Notes: a model not told the origin generated them from the sequence alone. Positions 14,350 to 23,476 are shown, counted from the stretch's first letter. The stretch is 28,805 bases of DNA from Deltaproteobacteria bacterium (GCA_020060215.1 JAGVAP010000018.1:1-28805), one strand, 5' to 3'. Program-made: numbers and translations.

Positions 14350-16479
14350 TTATCCTTCCGTGGGCAGCTTGATCGTAAAGGTGGTCCCGCCCGGTTTCAG
14401 TCCCGATCGATGGCTCACGAAATCGATGGTCCCCCCATATTTCGTGATGATCCCATAGCTCACAAAGAGACCCAGCCCGGTACCTTCGCCCTCCGGCTTG
14501 GTGGTGAAAAAGGGCTCAAAGATGCGGTCCTTGTGCTCTTCCCTGATCCCGACACCGTCGTCCTGGAACTGAATGACCCCCCTTCTGGTCGGCCTTTCGA
14601 ACGAGGTCCTGATCCTCAGCGCCCCCCCCGTCGGCATGGCCGAGGTGGCGTTGTTGATCAGGTTCAGGAAGACCTGCTGGAGCTGTCGTGCATCCCCTTT
14701 GACCGGGGGAAGATCGTCTGAAAGCGAAAGGGCAAGATCGATGTCGTGCATCTCCAGGGTATGTTTGACCACCTTGATGATATCCCGAACGCATTCATTC
14801 AGGTCGGCCCTGTCCGAATCCCCCTCGCCCAACCGTGCGAAACTCAGGAGGTTTTCAACCACCTGTTTGCAGTGCAGACCCTGCCGCTCGATGGTCTTCA
14901 GGTCCTCATAGGCCTGAGTATCCTTTCCCGTCTTGCGGATCAGAAGATCGCAGAAACCGAGGATCACCCCAAGGGGATTGTTCACCTCATGTGCGACCCC
15001 GGCCGCCAGGGTCCCCATGGATGCGAGCTTCTCCGTATTGATGAGCTGTCTTTCCAGGTTCTTGTTCTCCGTGGTATCCCTCGCAATGCACAGAACCGCC
15101 GTGACCGTGCCTTCTTCGTCCTTGAGGGGCATGAAGTTGGCATTCAGCCATATCTTGTGGTCTCCGATCTCTACCTCCAGTTCATCCCGGACGCTTTTTC
15201 CGACAAGGTAGACCTGTTTCACGGCGTCCGTCTGTTTTCTCGCTATATCCTCTCCAAAAAGGGCTGAGAGCGTATTGCCGATAAACTGTTCCGGCCGGCC
15301 GCCGAAGAAGCTGGCCGTGAAGCTGTTCATGGACTGAAGGACCCCTTCTGAATCCACCGTGAAGATGAAATCCTCTGCGCTCTCGACCAGGGAGCGGTAC
15401 TTTTCTTCCGATTTCTTGAGGTCCTCCGTCCTCTCCTCCACCCTCCGCTCCAGCATCCTTGACCACTTCTTTTCGAAAAAGAGCACGGATGCGGCGCTGA
15501 CGAAGATCACCATGATCACCAGGCCCTGAAGAAAGAAGAGCCTGAGATAAGACCGGTGGACGGAGGTCTCGATCTCGGATGTCGGCGCTACCACGGCGAC
15601 CGACCATCTTCTCACCGGTGACCCGGAGACCTCGACGGGAGTGTAGGCGATCAGTTTCCTGATATTTCCCGTAATCCCCCTGTGCCACCCGGAATAGAAG
15701 AATCCGGTTCCGGTCTCCCCCTCCAGCATCTTCTCCTTCTGGATAAAATCGATCTGGGCGTAATCATGGACCGGGAACTTTTCCTCCCGTACCGTGAAGG
15801 CGTTCCTGCCCACAAACTCGCTGTTGGGATGGTAGAGGAAACGGCCCGCCTCGTCCAGCACCCATGCGTATCCGGTCTTCCCGGAGCGGACCTCGCTCAG
15901 GAACGGGGCCAGGAACCAGGAGACATTCACGTCGAAGAGCAGCAGCCTCTGGGATTTCCCCGGAAGAAGAACGGCCAGCACCACCCCGATCCCATGGGGC
16001 TTCGCATCGGTGTCGGATATCCAGACCGCCTCGCCTACGAGATCCCCGGGATCGGGAATCCCCCTGAGCCTGTTTTCATCCAGATCTTTGACGGACAATC
16101 GCTGAAAAGGGGTGAAGGAGTAACTCTTGCGGGCGGAGGGGTCGAGGACCTCTATTCGCCAGACCCCGCTCTCCAGTACGCGCTGGAAGGTATGCTGGAC
16201 GATCCCCTGCATCCCATCCGGCTGGAAGAAATGAAATGCCTCCTGATCACGGAGAAAAAGGATCTCCCGCCTCAGGAAAGACATCTGTCTCTCGATCAGG
16301 TTGGAGATATGCCTGGCCACGGCAAGCTGCTGCTGATTGAACTGATCCGAGACCGTCTCCCTCATCTCCCTGGCAGACAGGATGCCCAGCACCCCCCCTG
16401 CCACCAGAAAGAAGACTGCGACGGCGGAGACAAAGAAGAGCACGTTCCTGTTGACTCTGGGGCGAGATTCGAGGTCCAT
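14350..16479 (-). CDS. Cache-PAS sensor histidine kinase
   Basis: 709 residues. TM1 about 13-34, extracytoplasmic dCache domain about 38-305, TM2 about 313-335, coiled coil about 338-360, PAS domain about 360-470, then HisKA and HATPase. The phospho-acceptor is His497 in LAAGVAHEVNNPL. The ATPase has the N box (NLINNATSA), DDGVGI, FEPFFTTK and GTGLGL. All catalytic parts look intact. It is followed by the NtrC-type regulator and so forms the likely two-component pair for the sigma-54 promoters here. Its Cache domain lacks the GPY...SDV...PHF pattern of the other three sensors, so it probably sees a different ligand. A weak sigma-54-like element lies 105 bp upstream. Confidence 0.94.
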   Translation of the reverse strand: MDLESRPRVNRNVLFFVSAVAVFFLVAGGVLGILSAREMRETVSDQFNQQQLAVARHISNLIERQMSFLRREILFLRDQEAFHFFQPDGMQGIVQHTFQRVLESGVWRIEVLDPSARKSYSFTPFQRLSVKDLDENRLRGIPDPGDLVGEAVWISDTDAKPHGIGVVLAVLLPGKSQRLLLFDVNVSWFLAPFLSEVRSGKTGYAWVLDEAGRFLYHPNSEFVGRNAFTVREEKFPVHDYAQIDFIQKEKMLEGETGTGFFYSGWHRGITGNIRKLIAYTPVEVSGSPVRRWSVAVVAPTSEIETSVHRSYLRLFFLQGLVIMVIFVSAASVLFFEKKWSRMLERRVEERTEDLKKSEEKYRSLVESAEDFIFTVDSEGVLQSMNSFTASFFGGRPEQFIGNTLSALFGEDIARKQTDAVKQVYLVGKSVRDELEVEIGDHKIWLNANFMPLKDEEGTVTAVLCIARDTTENKNLERQLINTEKLASMGTLAAGVAHEVNNPLGVILGFCDLLIRKTGKDTQAYEDLKTIERQGLHCKQVVENLLSFARLGEGDSDRADLNECVRDIIKVVKHTLEMHDIDLALSLSDDLPPVKGDARQLQQVFLNLINNATSAMPTGGALRIRTSFERPTRRGVIQFQDDGVGIREEHKDRIFEPFFTTKPEGEGTGLGLFVSYGIITKYGGTIDFVSHRSGLKPGGTTFTIKLPTEG

Positions 16480-16583
16480 TGGCCGGATGTTCCCAGGGTT
16501 TCATTTCGGGCGAACCCGAATGGATATCATTCTATCTTTGCTTGATTTCTGCAACTCCAAACTACTGGAGGGTTTCGGAAATC

Positions 16584-16599
16584 TGCAGAAGAGCCGCCA
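16584..16599 (-). promoter_or_regulatory. Weak sigma-54-like element upstream of the Cache-PAS kinase
   Basis: Minus-strand TGGCGGCTCTTCTGCA has GG and GC at the correct 12-bp spacing, but only a partial match to the flanks. No copy of the shared operator pair was found nearby. The gap 16480-16848 (369 bp) otherwise holds a hairpin at 16700-16725 and G-rich repetitive sequence. Confidence 0.3.
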
Positions 16600-16699
16600 T
16601 GCCTCCCGGCCCGGTCCAGGGGGCGTCCTGAGGCATGGAAGTTTCATTCTCGTTCCCGTGCCGCTTGAAAAAAGCGACGCTGGAGCGTCTCGCCCCTTG

Positions 16700-16725
16700 C
16701 GTTCCCACGCACGAGCGTGGGAACG
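16700..16725. repeat. Perfect 11-bp hairpin, REP-like
   Basis: CGTTCCCACGC and GCGTGGGAACG flank a 4-nt ACGA loop. This GTTCCCACGC...GCGTGGGAAC form is a common dispersed intergenic palindrome in Proteobacteria. It lies downstream of the YIP1-like gene and upstream of the Cache-PAS kinase gene. Confidence 0.85.
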
Positions 16726-16848
16726 ATAATAAAAGGAGCGCGGGAATGATGGGGGTTGAGCGTGGCAGCGATGGGGGGGAGCGCGGGAACGGTGGGAGTG
16801 GCGCAGGGATGTGTCGAATCAATCCTCTTCGGGGGGGGGGAAGACTCG

Positions 16849-17385
16849 CTAGCCCCTGGGGACGAACGCTGCGGAGAGGAGGTAGAAGAGGAGAACAATC
16901 GCGAGAACGGATCCGGCCACCACGCCCGCGGCCCGGCCGCGGGTAAAACCGAACCCGTTCACGAGCCCGATAGCGATGAGGATCCATTTCCACGGCTCCC
17001 CGATCCAGGTCGCGAGGGGGAGCCAGGAGATGAGACAGGTGACGCCGGAGGCATAGGCGTAGACGGCGAAGATCCGGGACCAGGAGACCCTTCTCTTCAT
17101 CACGACCATGACCATCCCATAACCGATCGAAGCAGCGACAAACGGCATTGCCAGTGCATTGACCAGGATGATGAGGGCCATCTGGACAGACCCCCCCGGA
17201 ACAAAGGGCGTCCTCAGGGCGGCCAGGACGAAGCTGGAGGTGAGGAGGAACAGGAAGGGCTTCCTGAAGCCCTGCGTCTCCGGGAGCCCCCTGAAAAACT
17301 CCCCGGGCCTCAGGACCAGGTCTTTCACGGCCTGCGTGTAGAAAGATCGCGAGAATCTCTCTCCACCAGGGTGGTTCTCGTTCAT
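16849..17385 (-). CDS. YIP1-like integral membrane protein
   Basis: 178 residues from ATG 17385 (MNENHPGGERF), which has GGGGGAG upstream. The longer frame to 17559 would translate repeat sequence and is rejected. After an N-terminal amphipathic stretch (AVKDLVLRPGEFFRGLP) come about five hydrophobic segments, the layout of bacterial YIP1-domain proteins. The role of this family in bacteria is unclear. No partner is evident; neighbours are a single-TM protein, a DASS permease and a sensor kinase. Confidence 0.75.
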   Translation of the reverse strand: MNENHPGGERFSRSFYTQAVKDLVLRPGEFFRGLPETQGFRKPFLFLLTSSFVLAALRTPFVPGGSVQMALIILVNALAMPFVAASIGYGMVMVVMKRRVSWSRIFAVYAYASGVTCLISWLPLATWIGEPWKWILIAIGLVNGFGFTRGRAAGVVAGSVLAIVLLFYLLSAAFVPRG

Positions 17386-17524
17386 GGCTCCCCCCGGGGC
17401 CTGTCGAGGACGACGTGATCCCGCCCACGATGGCTTAGTACACGGTGTCATTCCCTTTGAAACCTCCACCTCGGGTGGAGGACCGGGGAGAGGTTCTACC
17501 GGTCCGGGGTGAAAGAGCATGGTT

Positions 17525-17666
17525 GAAATCCGAATATCGAATATCGAAATTCGAAACAAAAGGAATTCAAATCCGAATTTTCAAGAGAAGAAAACAGCCC
17601 CAACATGTTGCGGGTAAGTGGTTTTGGTCATTCGAATTTTGGTCATTTGAACTGGTTTGGGATTTC
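17525..17666. repeat. A/T-rich inverted-repeat region
   Basis: The gap 17386-17686 (301 bp) contains a stretch notably richer in A and T than its neighbours. It has GAATATC / TTCGAAAT units at left, GAAATCC (17525-17531) opposed by GGATTTC (17660-17666), and TTCAAAT opposed by ATTTGAA. It resembles intergenic repeats widespread in Desulfobacterota genomes (recalled pattern, not checked). No gene is seen in it. Confidence 0.6.
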
Positions 17667-17686
17667 GTGCTACCATACCCGGTTTC

Positions 17687-17869
17687 CTAGCCGAACAGAC
17701 CCCATCGCTGCAGAAGGAAAAAGCACACCGCCAGGATGGTCAGGACCAGAAAGAATCCCTTTTCGGTCTTCCGGTCGAAATAGGTCTTTCCGCCGGTATG
17801 ATAGAGCCGCTTCTTTTTGTTCTCAGCGGATTCTGCGGCCAAGACCTCCGGTTCACATCTGGATGACAC
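17687..17869 (-). CDS. 60-residue single-TM protein
   Basis: GTG at 17869 with GAGGAAG upstream is taken as the start. The frame extends to 17977, but that part lies in an inverted repeat and is unlikely to be coding. The protein has a charged N-terminal half (AESAENKKKRLYHTGGK) and one C-terminal hydrophobic helix (GFFLVLTILAVCFFLL) ending RWGLFG. It follows a DASS permease on the same strand and could be a small transporter-associated subunit. I do not recognise a family. Confidence 0.6.
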   Translation of the reverse strand: MSSRCEPEVLAAESAENKKKRLYHTGGKTYFDRKTEKGFFLVLTILAVCFFLLQRWGLFG

Positions 17870-17890
17870 TCTGGCTTCCTCCGGCTCGTA

Positions 17891-17974
17891 GGATGGGTGG
17901 AGCGAAGCGAAACCCATCGATTCAGTACGTGCGGACCAAAAAAGCCGATGGGTTTTGCTTCGCTCCACCCATCC
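17891..17974. repeat. 84-bp element with 29-bp inverted arms
   Basis: Arms at 17891-17919 and 17946-17974 are reverse complements with a single mismatch (28 of 29). Each begins or ends in GGATGGGTGGAGCGAAGC-type sequence. The 26-nt loop holds GTACGTGCGGACC. It has the form of a non-autonomous mobile palindrome (MITE/REP-like). It separates the DASS permease from the 60-residue protein gene and creates a spurious N-terminal extension of that gene. Confidence 0.85.
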
Positions 17975-18029
17975 CACAACCCCAGAACTCCCCCTCTCCC
18001 CCGGCGGGAGGGGTGAAGGGGAGGGGATA

Positions 18030-19946
18030 CTAGAAGTGCGGCAGCGCGCCGAACCCCCTCAGGCCCCAGTAAAGCCCGGCGAGCAGGCCTACGATCAGGA
18101 GCGACGCCACCCACATGATCGCGCCCACCCTGAGAAAGTCCTTCGCCTCCAGATACCCGCTCGCGTAGACGATGGCGTTCGGCGGGGTCCCGATGATCAG
18201 ACAGAAGGCGAAGGAAGCGCACATGGCCGTGGCCATGGCCATGAAGGGGACGAACGTGGTCCCCGGATGGGCCAGGCCCGCCAGGCTCATGGTCACCGGC
18301 CCGACCGCGGCCGCGGCAGGACCGTCCGCCATCAGGTTGGTGATCAGCGCGGTGATGGTGCCCCCGGTCATCAGGAGCGGGAGTCCCTGGCCCAGCCCAA
18401 GAGGCGAAAGGACATCGACGATGGATCTGGCCAGCCAGTATGCGGCCCCCGTGGTATCCAGGGTCCTCCCGAAGACGATGGCCCCTGCATACAGCCAGAC
18501 CACGCCCCAGTCGATCTCCTGGTAGGTCCTCCAGTTGACCACGCCAGCCAGGAGGAAGGCCACGCCTCCGCCCACGGCAAGGACCCCCACGCCCATGCGG
18601 AAGGGGACGATGCCTGCATCGTAGAGGTCCTTTTCCGTGAGCCAGCCGATCAGCATGATCAGGAAGATGATGACGGCGATCACCTGTTTCCGGCTCCAGC
18701 CGCCCATCCTCCCCACCTGGGCCTCGAGGTACTTCATGGCAGGGGCGACGCTCGTGATCCTCGGCTTGAACCGCCAGTTGATGAGGATCCAGGTGAGGGG
18801 GATCATGACCAGGACAAAGGGGTAGCAGTAGGTGATCCACTGGAAGAACCCGATGTCGATCCCGAACATGTCGTTCAGGTATCCCATCATGATCACGTTC
18901 CTCGCCCCTCCCGAAGGGGCTCCGGGGCCCCCGACGTTCGCGGCCATGGCGATGCTGATCATCAGCATCTTGGCCAGTTCCTTGTCTTCGGGGATCTCGT
19001 TGGTCAGGCTGTTCTGGTAGAGGAGTATCCCCACGGGGAGGAACATGGCGGCCAGGGCGTGGTCGCTCACAAATGAGGAAAGCGGCGCGATCACGATAAA
19101 AAGCACGAGGGTGATCATCTTCACGTTGGGCGCGGCGAGCTTCCTGAACATCATGAGGCAGATCCGCTTGTCCACCCCGGTCTTCACAAAGGCGGCGGGA
19201 AACATGAGGCTACCCATGATGAACCAGACCGAGTCGCTCCAGTACAAGGCCGGCGCCTCTTCCCTCCCCAGCACCCCCGTGAAGACCAGGACGAGCCCCA
19301 TGAGGAAGGAGACGGTAGGGAGCGGCACGCACTCGGTAATGAAGCAGAAGACCACGACGATGATCAACCCCACGGCCACCTTGATGGACCAAGCCCCCTT
19401 GTCGGCGACCCGCCTGTCCGCCGGGGCAAGGTTCTCGTAGCGGAGATCCGCCTGCCTCAGTTGAAGGGCCCTGTTCATGGTCTGGTGGAACGCCTCTGCG
19501 CTCATGGCCCGGACGAACTCCTGCATCCGGTTGAAGTTCGCAGGGTCCGAAGAGATGTCGTACTTACGTGCCCACCGGATGTCCCTCTTCAGGAAACCGT
19601 CCTGGGTGAGGGTGCCCATCCTCATGTTTCGTTCCATCATCTGGGCCGTGAGGAGCTGCCACTGGTCCACTTCGCTGCTGCTCTTTTCAAAGAGCCACTG
19701 TGTGAGGGAATCCACCACCGCCTTTGGGCCGACCTTGACCTCGGTCCCCACATCCTTCATCCCGTACGGCGTGGGGATAGCGAGGATTACGAAAAAGAGG
19801 ATGACGGGGATGAAGAACAGCTTCCAGTTGATATATTTGTCGTATGCCGACCCCTTATGCTCTTCCTCCGCCCCCCGGCTCCCGGCGGAAGGGGCCAGTC
19901 CCATTTCCCTGGAAGGTTCGTTTCCAAGACTTATCCCGGTTGACAT
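18030..19946 (-). CDS. SLC13/DASS family anion permease 1
   Basis: 638 residues from ATG 19946 (GGAGGAA upstream; the frame extends to 19988 without a site). A cytoplasmic N-terminus is followed by TM1 (KLFFIPVILFFVILAIP). An unusual hydrophilic helical insert of about 130 residues comes before the next TM. The permease core carries NVGGPGAPSGGARNVIMMGY in the first half and IGTPPNAIVYASGY in the second, matching the two substrate/Na+ motifs of divalent-anion:Na+ symporters. Likely substrates are C4-dicarboxylates, sulfate or related anions; the sequence does not decide. It lies downstream of a receiver-CBS gene and upstream of a small TM protein, and is a paralogue of the permease at 25754-27463. 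Confidence 0.92.
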   Translation of the reverse strand: MSTGISLGNEPSREMGLAPSAGSRGAEEEHKGSAYDKYINWKLFFIPVILFFVILAIPTPYGMKDVGTEVKVGPKAVVDSLTQWLFEKSSSEVDQWQLLTAQMMERNMRMGTLTQDGFLKRDIRWARKYDISSDPANFNRMQEFVRAMSAEAFHQTMNRALQLRQADLRYENLAPADRRVADKGAWSIKVAVGLIIVVVFCFITECVPLPTVSFLMGLVLVFTGVLGREEAPALYWSDSVWFIMGSLMFPAAFVKTGVDKRICLMMFRKLAAPNVKMITLVLFIVIAPLSSFVSDHALAAMFLPVGILLYQNSLTNEIPEDKELAKMLMISIAMAANVGGPGAPSGGARNVIMMGYLNDMFGIDIGFFQWITYCYPFVLVMIPLTWILINWRFKPRITSVAPAMKYLEAQVGRMGGWSRKQVIAVIIFLIMLIGWLTEKDLYDAGIVPFRMGVGVLAVGGGVAFLLAGVVNWRTYQEIDWGVVWLYAGAIVFGRTLDTTGAAYWLARSIVDVLSPLGLGQGLPLLMTGGTITALITNLMADGPAAAAVGPVTMSLAGLAHPGTTFVPFMAMATAMCASFAFCLIIGTPPNAIVYASGYLEAKDFLRVGAIMWVASLLIVGLLAGLYWGLRGFGALPHF

Positions 19947-20057
19947 AGATGTTCCTCCTGTCGACTCACACGGGCGCTCATCGATCATCCGGCGAGTTGC
20001 CGGGCGACCGGAGCACCATGAAAATCAGCTGCCGGTCGAGCACACGGTTATGGGCCG

Positions 20058-20972
20058 TCATTCGGTCTCGGAGAAAATCCTGCCGATCTCGAAAAAAAGC
20101 TCCTGTTCACGCACCACGCCGAGCACTCTTCCCCTGCTGGTCACGGCCAGCCGGCGGGCCTTCTCGGCCACCATCAACTCGGCGATTTCCATCAGATTCG
20201 CGTCGTCTTCTATCGTGAGGGGCGGCCTGGACATGATCTCGCGGACCTTCTTGCCCGCAAGCCCCTTCACCTGAGTCGTAAAAAGACCGCTCCAGAACAT
20301 GGGGGAATACCGGAGGCTGTCCGCCATCGACGGCCTGGGGGCGGTCAGGTAGGCGGGGCGCAATGCCTTGACCAGGTCCAGGATGCTCAGGATCCCCGAG
20401 AGCCGGCCCCCGCTGTCGAAGACCAGGAGGGAGCGATGCCCGCACTCCATGACCTTTCCTGTGGAAAGGAACGCCTCGTAGGACCTCTTCAGGGCGAAGA
20501 TGGCATCTCTGACCGTGGACTCGGCGCTGATGCTGGTGTAATCTTCGAGGGGGATCATGATATCCCTCGCCTTCTTCTCCTCTTTCCCCTCCACCCCTCG
20601 TCGGGGGGAAGCGTACGCATCGTTGATCTTCGATGCCAGCAGATCGATATCGCACGGTTTGCTGATGTAATCGAACGCCCCATGCCTCAGCGAGAGTTTC
20701 GCGGAATCCAGGGTGCCGTGGCCTGTGAGCATGATCACGGGCATCTCCGGGTCGATCTTTTTGATCTCTGCAAGGGTTTGGTTGCCGTCCATGCCCGGCA
20801 TCTTCATGTCGAGGACCACGACATCCGGCCTGGACCTCCTGAGCGATTCGACCGCCTCCTCCCCGCTCCCCGCCATGGTGGTGTCGTACCCTTTTCTGGT
20901 GAGGATCCTGGAGGTAGTGGACCGAAACTGCTCTTCGTCGTCGACCATCAATACCTTGATCTTCCCTGCCAT
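20058..20972 (-). CDS. Receiver domain fused to a CBS pair, second copy
   Basis: 304 residues from ATG 20972. The receiver has DD11-12, Asp55 (VVVLDMKMPG), the MLTGHG switch Thr and the Lys in ISKPCD. A charged linker (ASPRRGVEGKEEKKARD) leads to two CBS motifs: MIPLEDYTSISAESTVRDA with the matching SGILSILDL, and IMSRPPLTIEDDANLMEIAE with GRVLGVVREQEL. It has no DNA-binding domain. It is related to the protein at 7369-8211 in architecture and in the first CBS-linked segment. It lies between a stand-alone receiver and a DASS permease and has no kinase directly beside it. Confidence 0.9.
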   Translation of the reverse strand: MAGKIKVLMVDDEEQFRSTTSRILTRKGYDTTMAGSGEEAVESLRRSRPDVVVLDMKMPGMDGNQTLAEIKKIDPEMPVIMLTGHGTLDSAKLSLRHGAFDYISKPCDIDLLASKINDAYASPRRGVEGKEEKKARDIMIPLEDYTSISAESTVRDAIFALKRSYEAFLSTGKVMECGHRSLLVFDSGGRLSGILSILDLVKALRPAYLTAPRPSMADSLRYSPMFWSGLFTTQVKGLAGKKVREIMSRPPLTIEDDANLMEIAELMVAEKARRLAVTSRGRVLGVVREQELFFEIGRIFSETE

Positions 20973-21040
20973 AACTGCCCCCAAATCGTGATCGATGAAT
21001 AAGAATCTTCTGCTAAGAAGACACCACGAGAATTTCCAAT

Positions 21041-21116
21041 GCAGAATGTCCAATGTCCAACATCCAAGTGAAAGGCAAAAAGGTGTTCCGGAAGAACACT
21101 ACACTGGACATTCTGC
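21041..21116. repeat. 76-bp nested inverted repeat
   Basis: GCAGAATGTCCA (21041-21052) and TGGACATTCTGC (21105-21116) are perfect 12-bp inverted arms. A second stem, GTGTTC (21083-21088) with GAACAC (21094-21099), lies inside. The left arm is followed by AATGTCCAACATCC repeats. It fills the gap between the stand-alone receiver gene and the receiver-CBS gene. Confidence 0.8.
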
Positions 21117-21124
21117 GGTTCTCC

Positions 21125-21574
21125 CTATTTCATGTCCCGCAGGATCTCCCTCGGCGACTTCCTGAACGTTCGCGCCTGGGCCACGCGAATCTTCTCCTCC
21201 AGCCGCTGTCTTTTCTCGAACGCCTCTTCCGCCTTCTTGATCAGCTCATCGAGGTCCGCCGGTTTCATGAGGTAGTCCGTGGCGCCCGACTTGAGTCCGT
21301 CCACGGCGGATTCCACGGTGGCGTGCCCGGTCAGCATGATGACTTCCACAAGGGGATAGCGGCTCTTGATCGCCTTCAGCGTGGCGACCCCGTCCATGCC
21401 GGGCATCTTCACGTCGAGGATGACGACATGCACGTTTTCGGTCAGGAGCTTGTCCAGGGCCTCGGACCCGCCCGTGGCCGTCAGGACGTCATATCCCTTT
21501 CTCGAGAGCAGTTTCTTGGTGGTCTCCAGGAACCGCTCTTCATCATCCACCAACATCATTTTCATCTGGCTCAT
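21125..21574 (-). CDS. Stand-alone receiver protein with basic helical tail
   Basis: 149 residues from ATG 21574 (MSQMKMMLVDDEE); GGGGGA precedes it at a usable distance. Receiver domain 1-120 with DD10-11, Asp54 (VVILDVKMPG), MLTGHA and LMKPAD. A charged helical tail of about 30 residues follows (RLEEKIRVAQARTFRKSP). There is no output domain. It follows the Cache kinase at 21680-23368 by about 105 bp and is its likely phosphorylation partner. The tail resembles that of the receiver at 23477-23941, suggesting a shared docking role. Confidence 0.92.
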   Translation of the reverse strand: MSQMKMMLVDDEERFLETTKKLLSRKGYDVLTATGGSEALDKLLTENVHVVILDVKMPGMDGVATLKAIKSRYPLVEVIMLTGHATVESAVDGLKSGATDYLMKPADLDELIKKAEEAFEKRQRLEEKIRVAQARTFRKSPREILRDMK

Positions 21575-21679
21575 AGGTGTGTCCCCCATTCTGGTAAGTG
21601 CAATTGAAACCCCTCTCCCGGCCGGAGGCGCAGACAACCCTTTCCTCAGCGTCCCTGCGTCTCCGCGCGAGATCACCGG

Positions 21680-23368
21680 TTATGTTCCCGCCGCAGGCAG
21701 ATGGATGGTGAAAGAGGTCCCAACCCCTTTCTGACTGCTGACCTCCATCGTGCCTCCCATAGAATCGATAATGCCGTAGCAGACCGAAAGTCCCAGCCCC
21801 GTACCCTTGCCGACGGGTTTGGTGGTAAAGAACGGAGCGAAGACCCTCTTGAGGTTCTCGGGGCTGATGCCGATCCCGTTGTCGGTGACCGCGATCATGA
21901 CCCTTTCGTTCGGGGCCGGTCGCGCCTGGATCGACAGCTCCCCTCCCTCCGGCCCGTGCCTTTCCACGACGGCATCCATGGCGTTATTGAAAAGATTGAT
22001 AAGGACCTGCTGGAGCTGGGACGCATCCGCATGGACGGGCGGCGTATGGGGGAGGATATCCTTTCCGAGCTTGATCCCGTGGACGGCCGCCTTTTTCTCG
22101 ATCATCCCCACCGCCTCCGGGATGAACTCGGACAGGTCGATATCCCGGGGCGCGGACTCGCTCTGCCTGCCGAACCGCAGGATCGCCTGCGTGATCTTCG
22201 CGCACCGGTCGATCTGGATCTTGATCTGGTTGAGCGAGTCCTCCAGATCCTTCATGTCCTCGGACGGCTTCAACTCCCCCTTCTCCTTGAGGTCGGCGAA
22301 TATCGTGTCGATCAGCGTCTGTTCCGACTTCATGATCTGAAGGGGGTTGTTGATCTCGTGGGCAAAGCCGGCCGCCATCTCCCCCAGCTCCGCAAGCCTG
22401 GTGGCGCGGATGAGCTGCCCGCTCAACTGCTCTCGATCCCGGTCGGTCCTCTCCATGCGCCGGACGATCCAGTCGGAGAGGTAGAAAGCGACCCCTACGA
22501 TCAGGCATCCTCCAAGAACCGTGATCAGAAGGATGGCATAGGAAGCCGAGCGAAGCGCCTCGAATGCGTCCGCCTTCTGCTGGCGCGCCACCAGGAGCCA
22601 CGGCTTGTTCATCAGCCAGGTGGTCGCATAGAGGTACTCCTCCCTGGACGCATCCTTCTTGATGCTGATCTTGGTCCCTCCGTCGGAGGGCGGATGGTGG
22701 ATATATTCCGAATCCTTCTCCATGAGGTTGCCGCCGGAGCGGCGGTCGGTCTGCAGGAACCCCTCCGAATTGACCAGGTAGGCCTCTCCCGTCTTGCCGA
22801 TCCGGACGCTCTTGACCACATCGTTGAAGATGTGGGTATCGATGGTGGCCCTCAAGATCCATGATCTCTCCGGATCCGTCCTCTTCAGGGCGACCACGAA
22901 GTGGGGGACCCTCCGAAACCCCAGAAAGACATCGCTGATATAGGACCCGTCCTTGAGCACCTGGAGAAACCATTCCTCCTTGCCGTAGTCCCTGCCCGTG
23001 AGCCGATACGGCCCGTAATAGACCAGGTGGATGCCTTCCTCGCTGAACAGCCCCAGGTCAACGAAGGCGCTGGACTGCTTCTGGAGCTGAAGGAAGACGT
23101 CGTACAGCTTCTGGCTGTCCGACAGGTCGTCGAAGGTGTGCGATTGGAGGACGAAGTCCAGATCGGCCTTGCGCTCGGCCAGGAAGAAGTCGATCATCCG
23201 GCGATGGTCCCCCACGATCCTGGTCATGGTCGCCAGGGTGCTCGATTCGATTGAGCTCGTAAAGTAGTGATAGCCGATCAGGATCGTGAGAAAGAAAGGC
23301 ACTGCAGGGACAAGGATCATGATCAGGAAAATGATCCTCTTCATCTTGGCGTAGTGGTTGTTGTCCAT
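21680..23368 (-). CDS. Cache sensor histidine kinase B
   Basis: 562 residues from ATG 23368 (AGGAC upstream; the frame to 23425 runs into a repeat). TM1 about 11-32, dCache domain about 35-275, TM2 about 278-298, HisKA with His337 in MAAGFAHEINNPL, and HATPase with NLFNNAMDA, DNGIGI, FAPFFTTK and GTGLGL. All catalytic motifs are intact. The Cache domain carries YYGPYRL...EEWF...ISDVFLGFRRVPHF, shared with the kinases at 5673 and 23972, so the three probably bind related ligands. It is followed by a stand-alone receiver. Confidence 0.94.
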   Translation of the reverse strand: MDNNHYAKMKRIIFLIMILVPAVPFFLTILIGYHYFTSSIESSTLATMTRIVGDHRRMIDFFLAERKADLDFVLQSHTFDDLSDSQKLYDVFLQLQKQSSAFVDLGLFSEEGIHLVYYGPYRLTGRDYGKEEWFLQVLKDGSYISDVFLGFRRVPHFVVALKRTDPERSWILRATIDTHIFNDVVKSVRIGKTGEAYLVNSEGFLQTDRRSGGNLMEKDSEYIHHPPSDGGTKISIKKDASREEYLYATTWLMNKPWLLVARQQKADAFEALRSASYAILLITVLGGCLIVGVAFYLSDWIVRRMERTDRDREQLSGQLIRATRLAELGEMAAGFAHEINNPLQIMKSEQTLIDTIFADLKEKGELKPSEDMKDLEDSLNQIKIQIDRCAKITQAILRFGRQSESAPRDIDLSEFIPEAVGMIEKKAAVHGIKLGKDILPHTPPVHADASQLQQVLINLFNNAMDAVVERHGPEGGELSIQARPAPNERVMIAVTDNGIGISPENLKRVFAPFFTTKPVGKGTGLGLSVCYGIIDSMGGTMEVSSQKGVGTSFTIHLPAAGT

Positions 23369-23392
23369 CGTCCTGATCCATGAACCCAGAGA

Positions 23393-23469
23393 CCGCCACC
23401 AAGACACGAAGTCACGAAGACGCACGAAGAAGAGGGTAATTTCTTGGTTTCTTTGTGTCTTCGTGGCGG
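23393..23469. repeat. CCGCCAC...GTGGCGG inverted repeat, copy 2
   Basis: Second copy of the element at 14272-14346, with the same terminal heptamers and GACACGAAG / CTTTGTGTC interior. It lies in the gap between the receiver gene ending at 23477 and the start of kinase B, again a kinase-receiver junction. Confidence 0.8.
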
Positions 23470-23476
23470 ATCTTCT

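Noticed and set aside
17386..17559. 58-residue N-terminal extension of the YIP1-like protein
   Set aside because: The extension translates repeat sequence and lacks a ribosome-binding site; ATG 17385 has a good one and begins a typical sequence.
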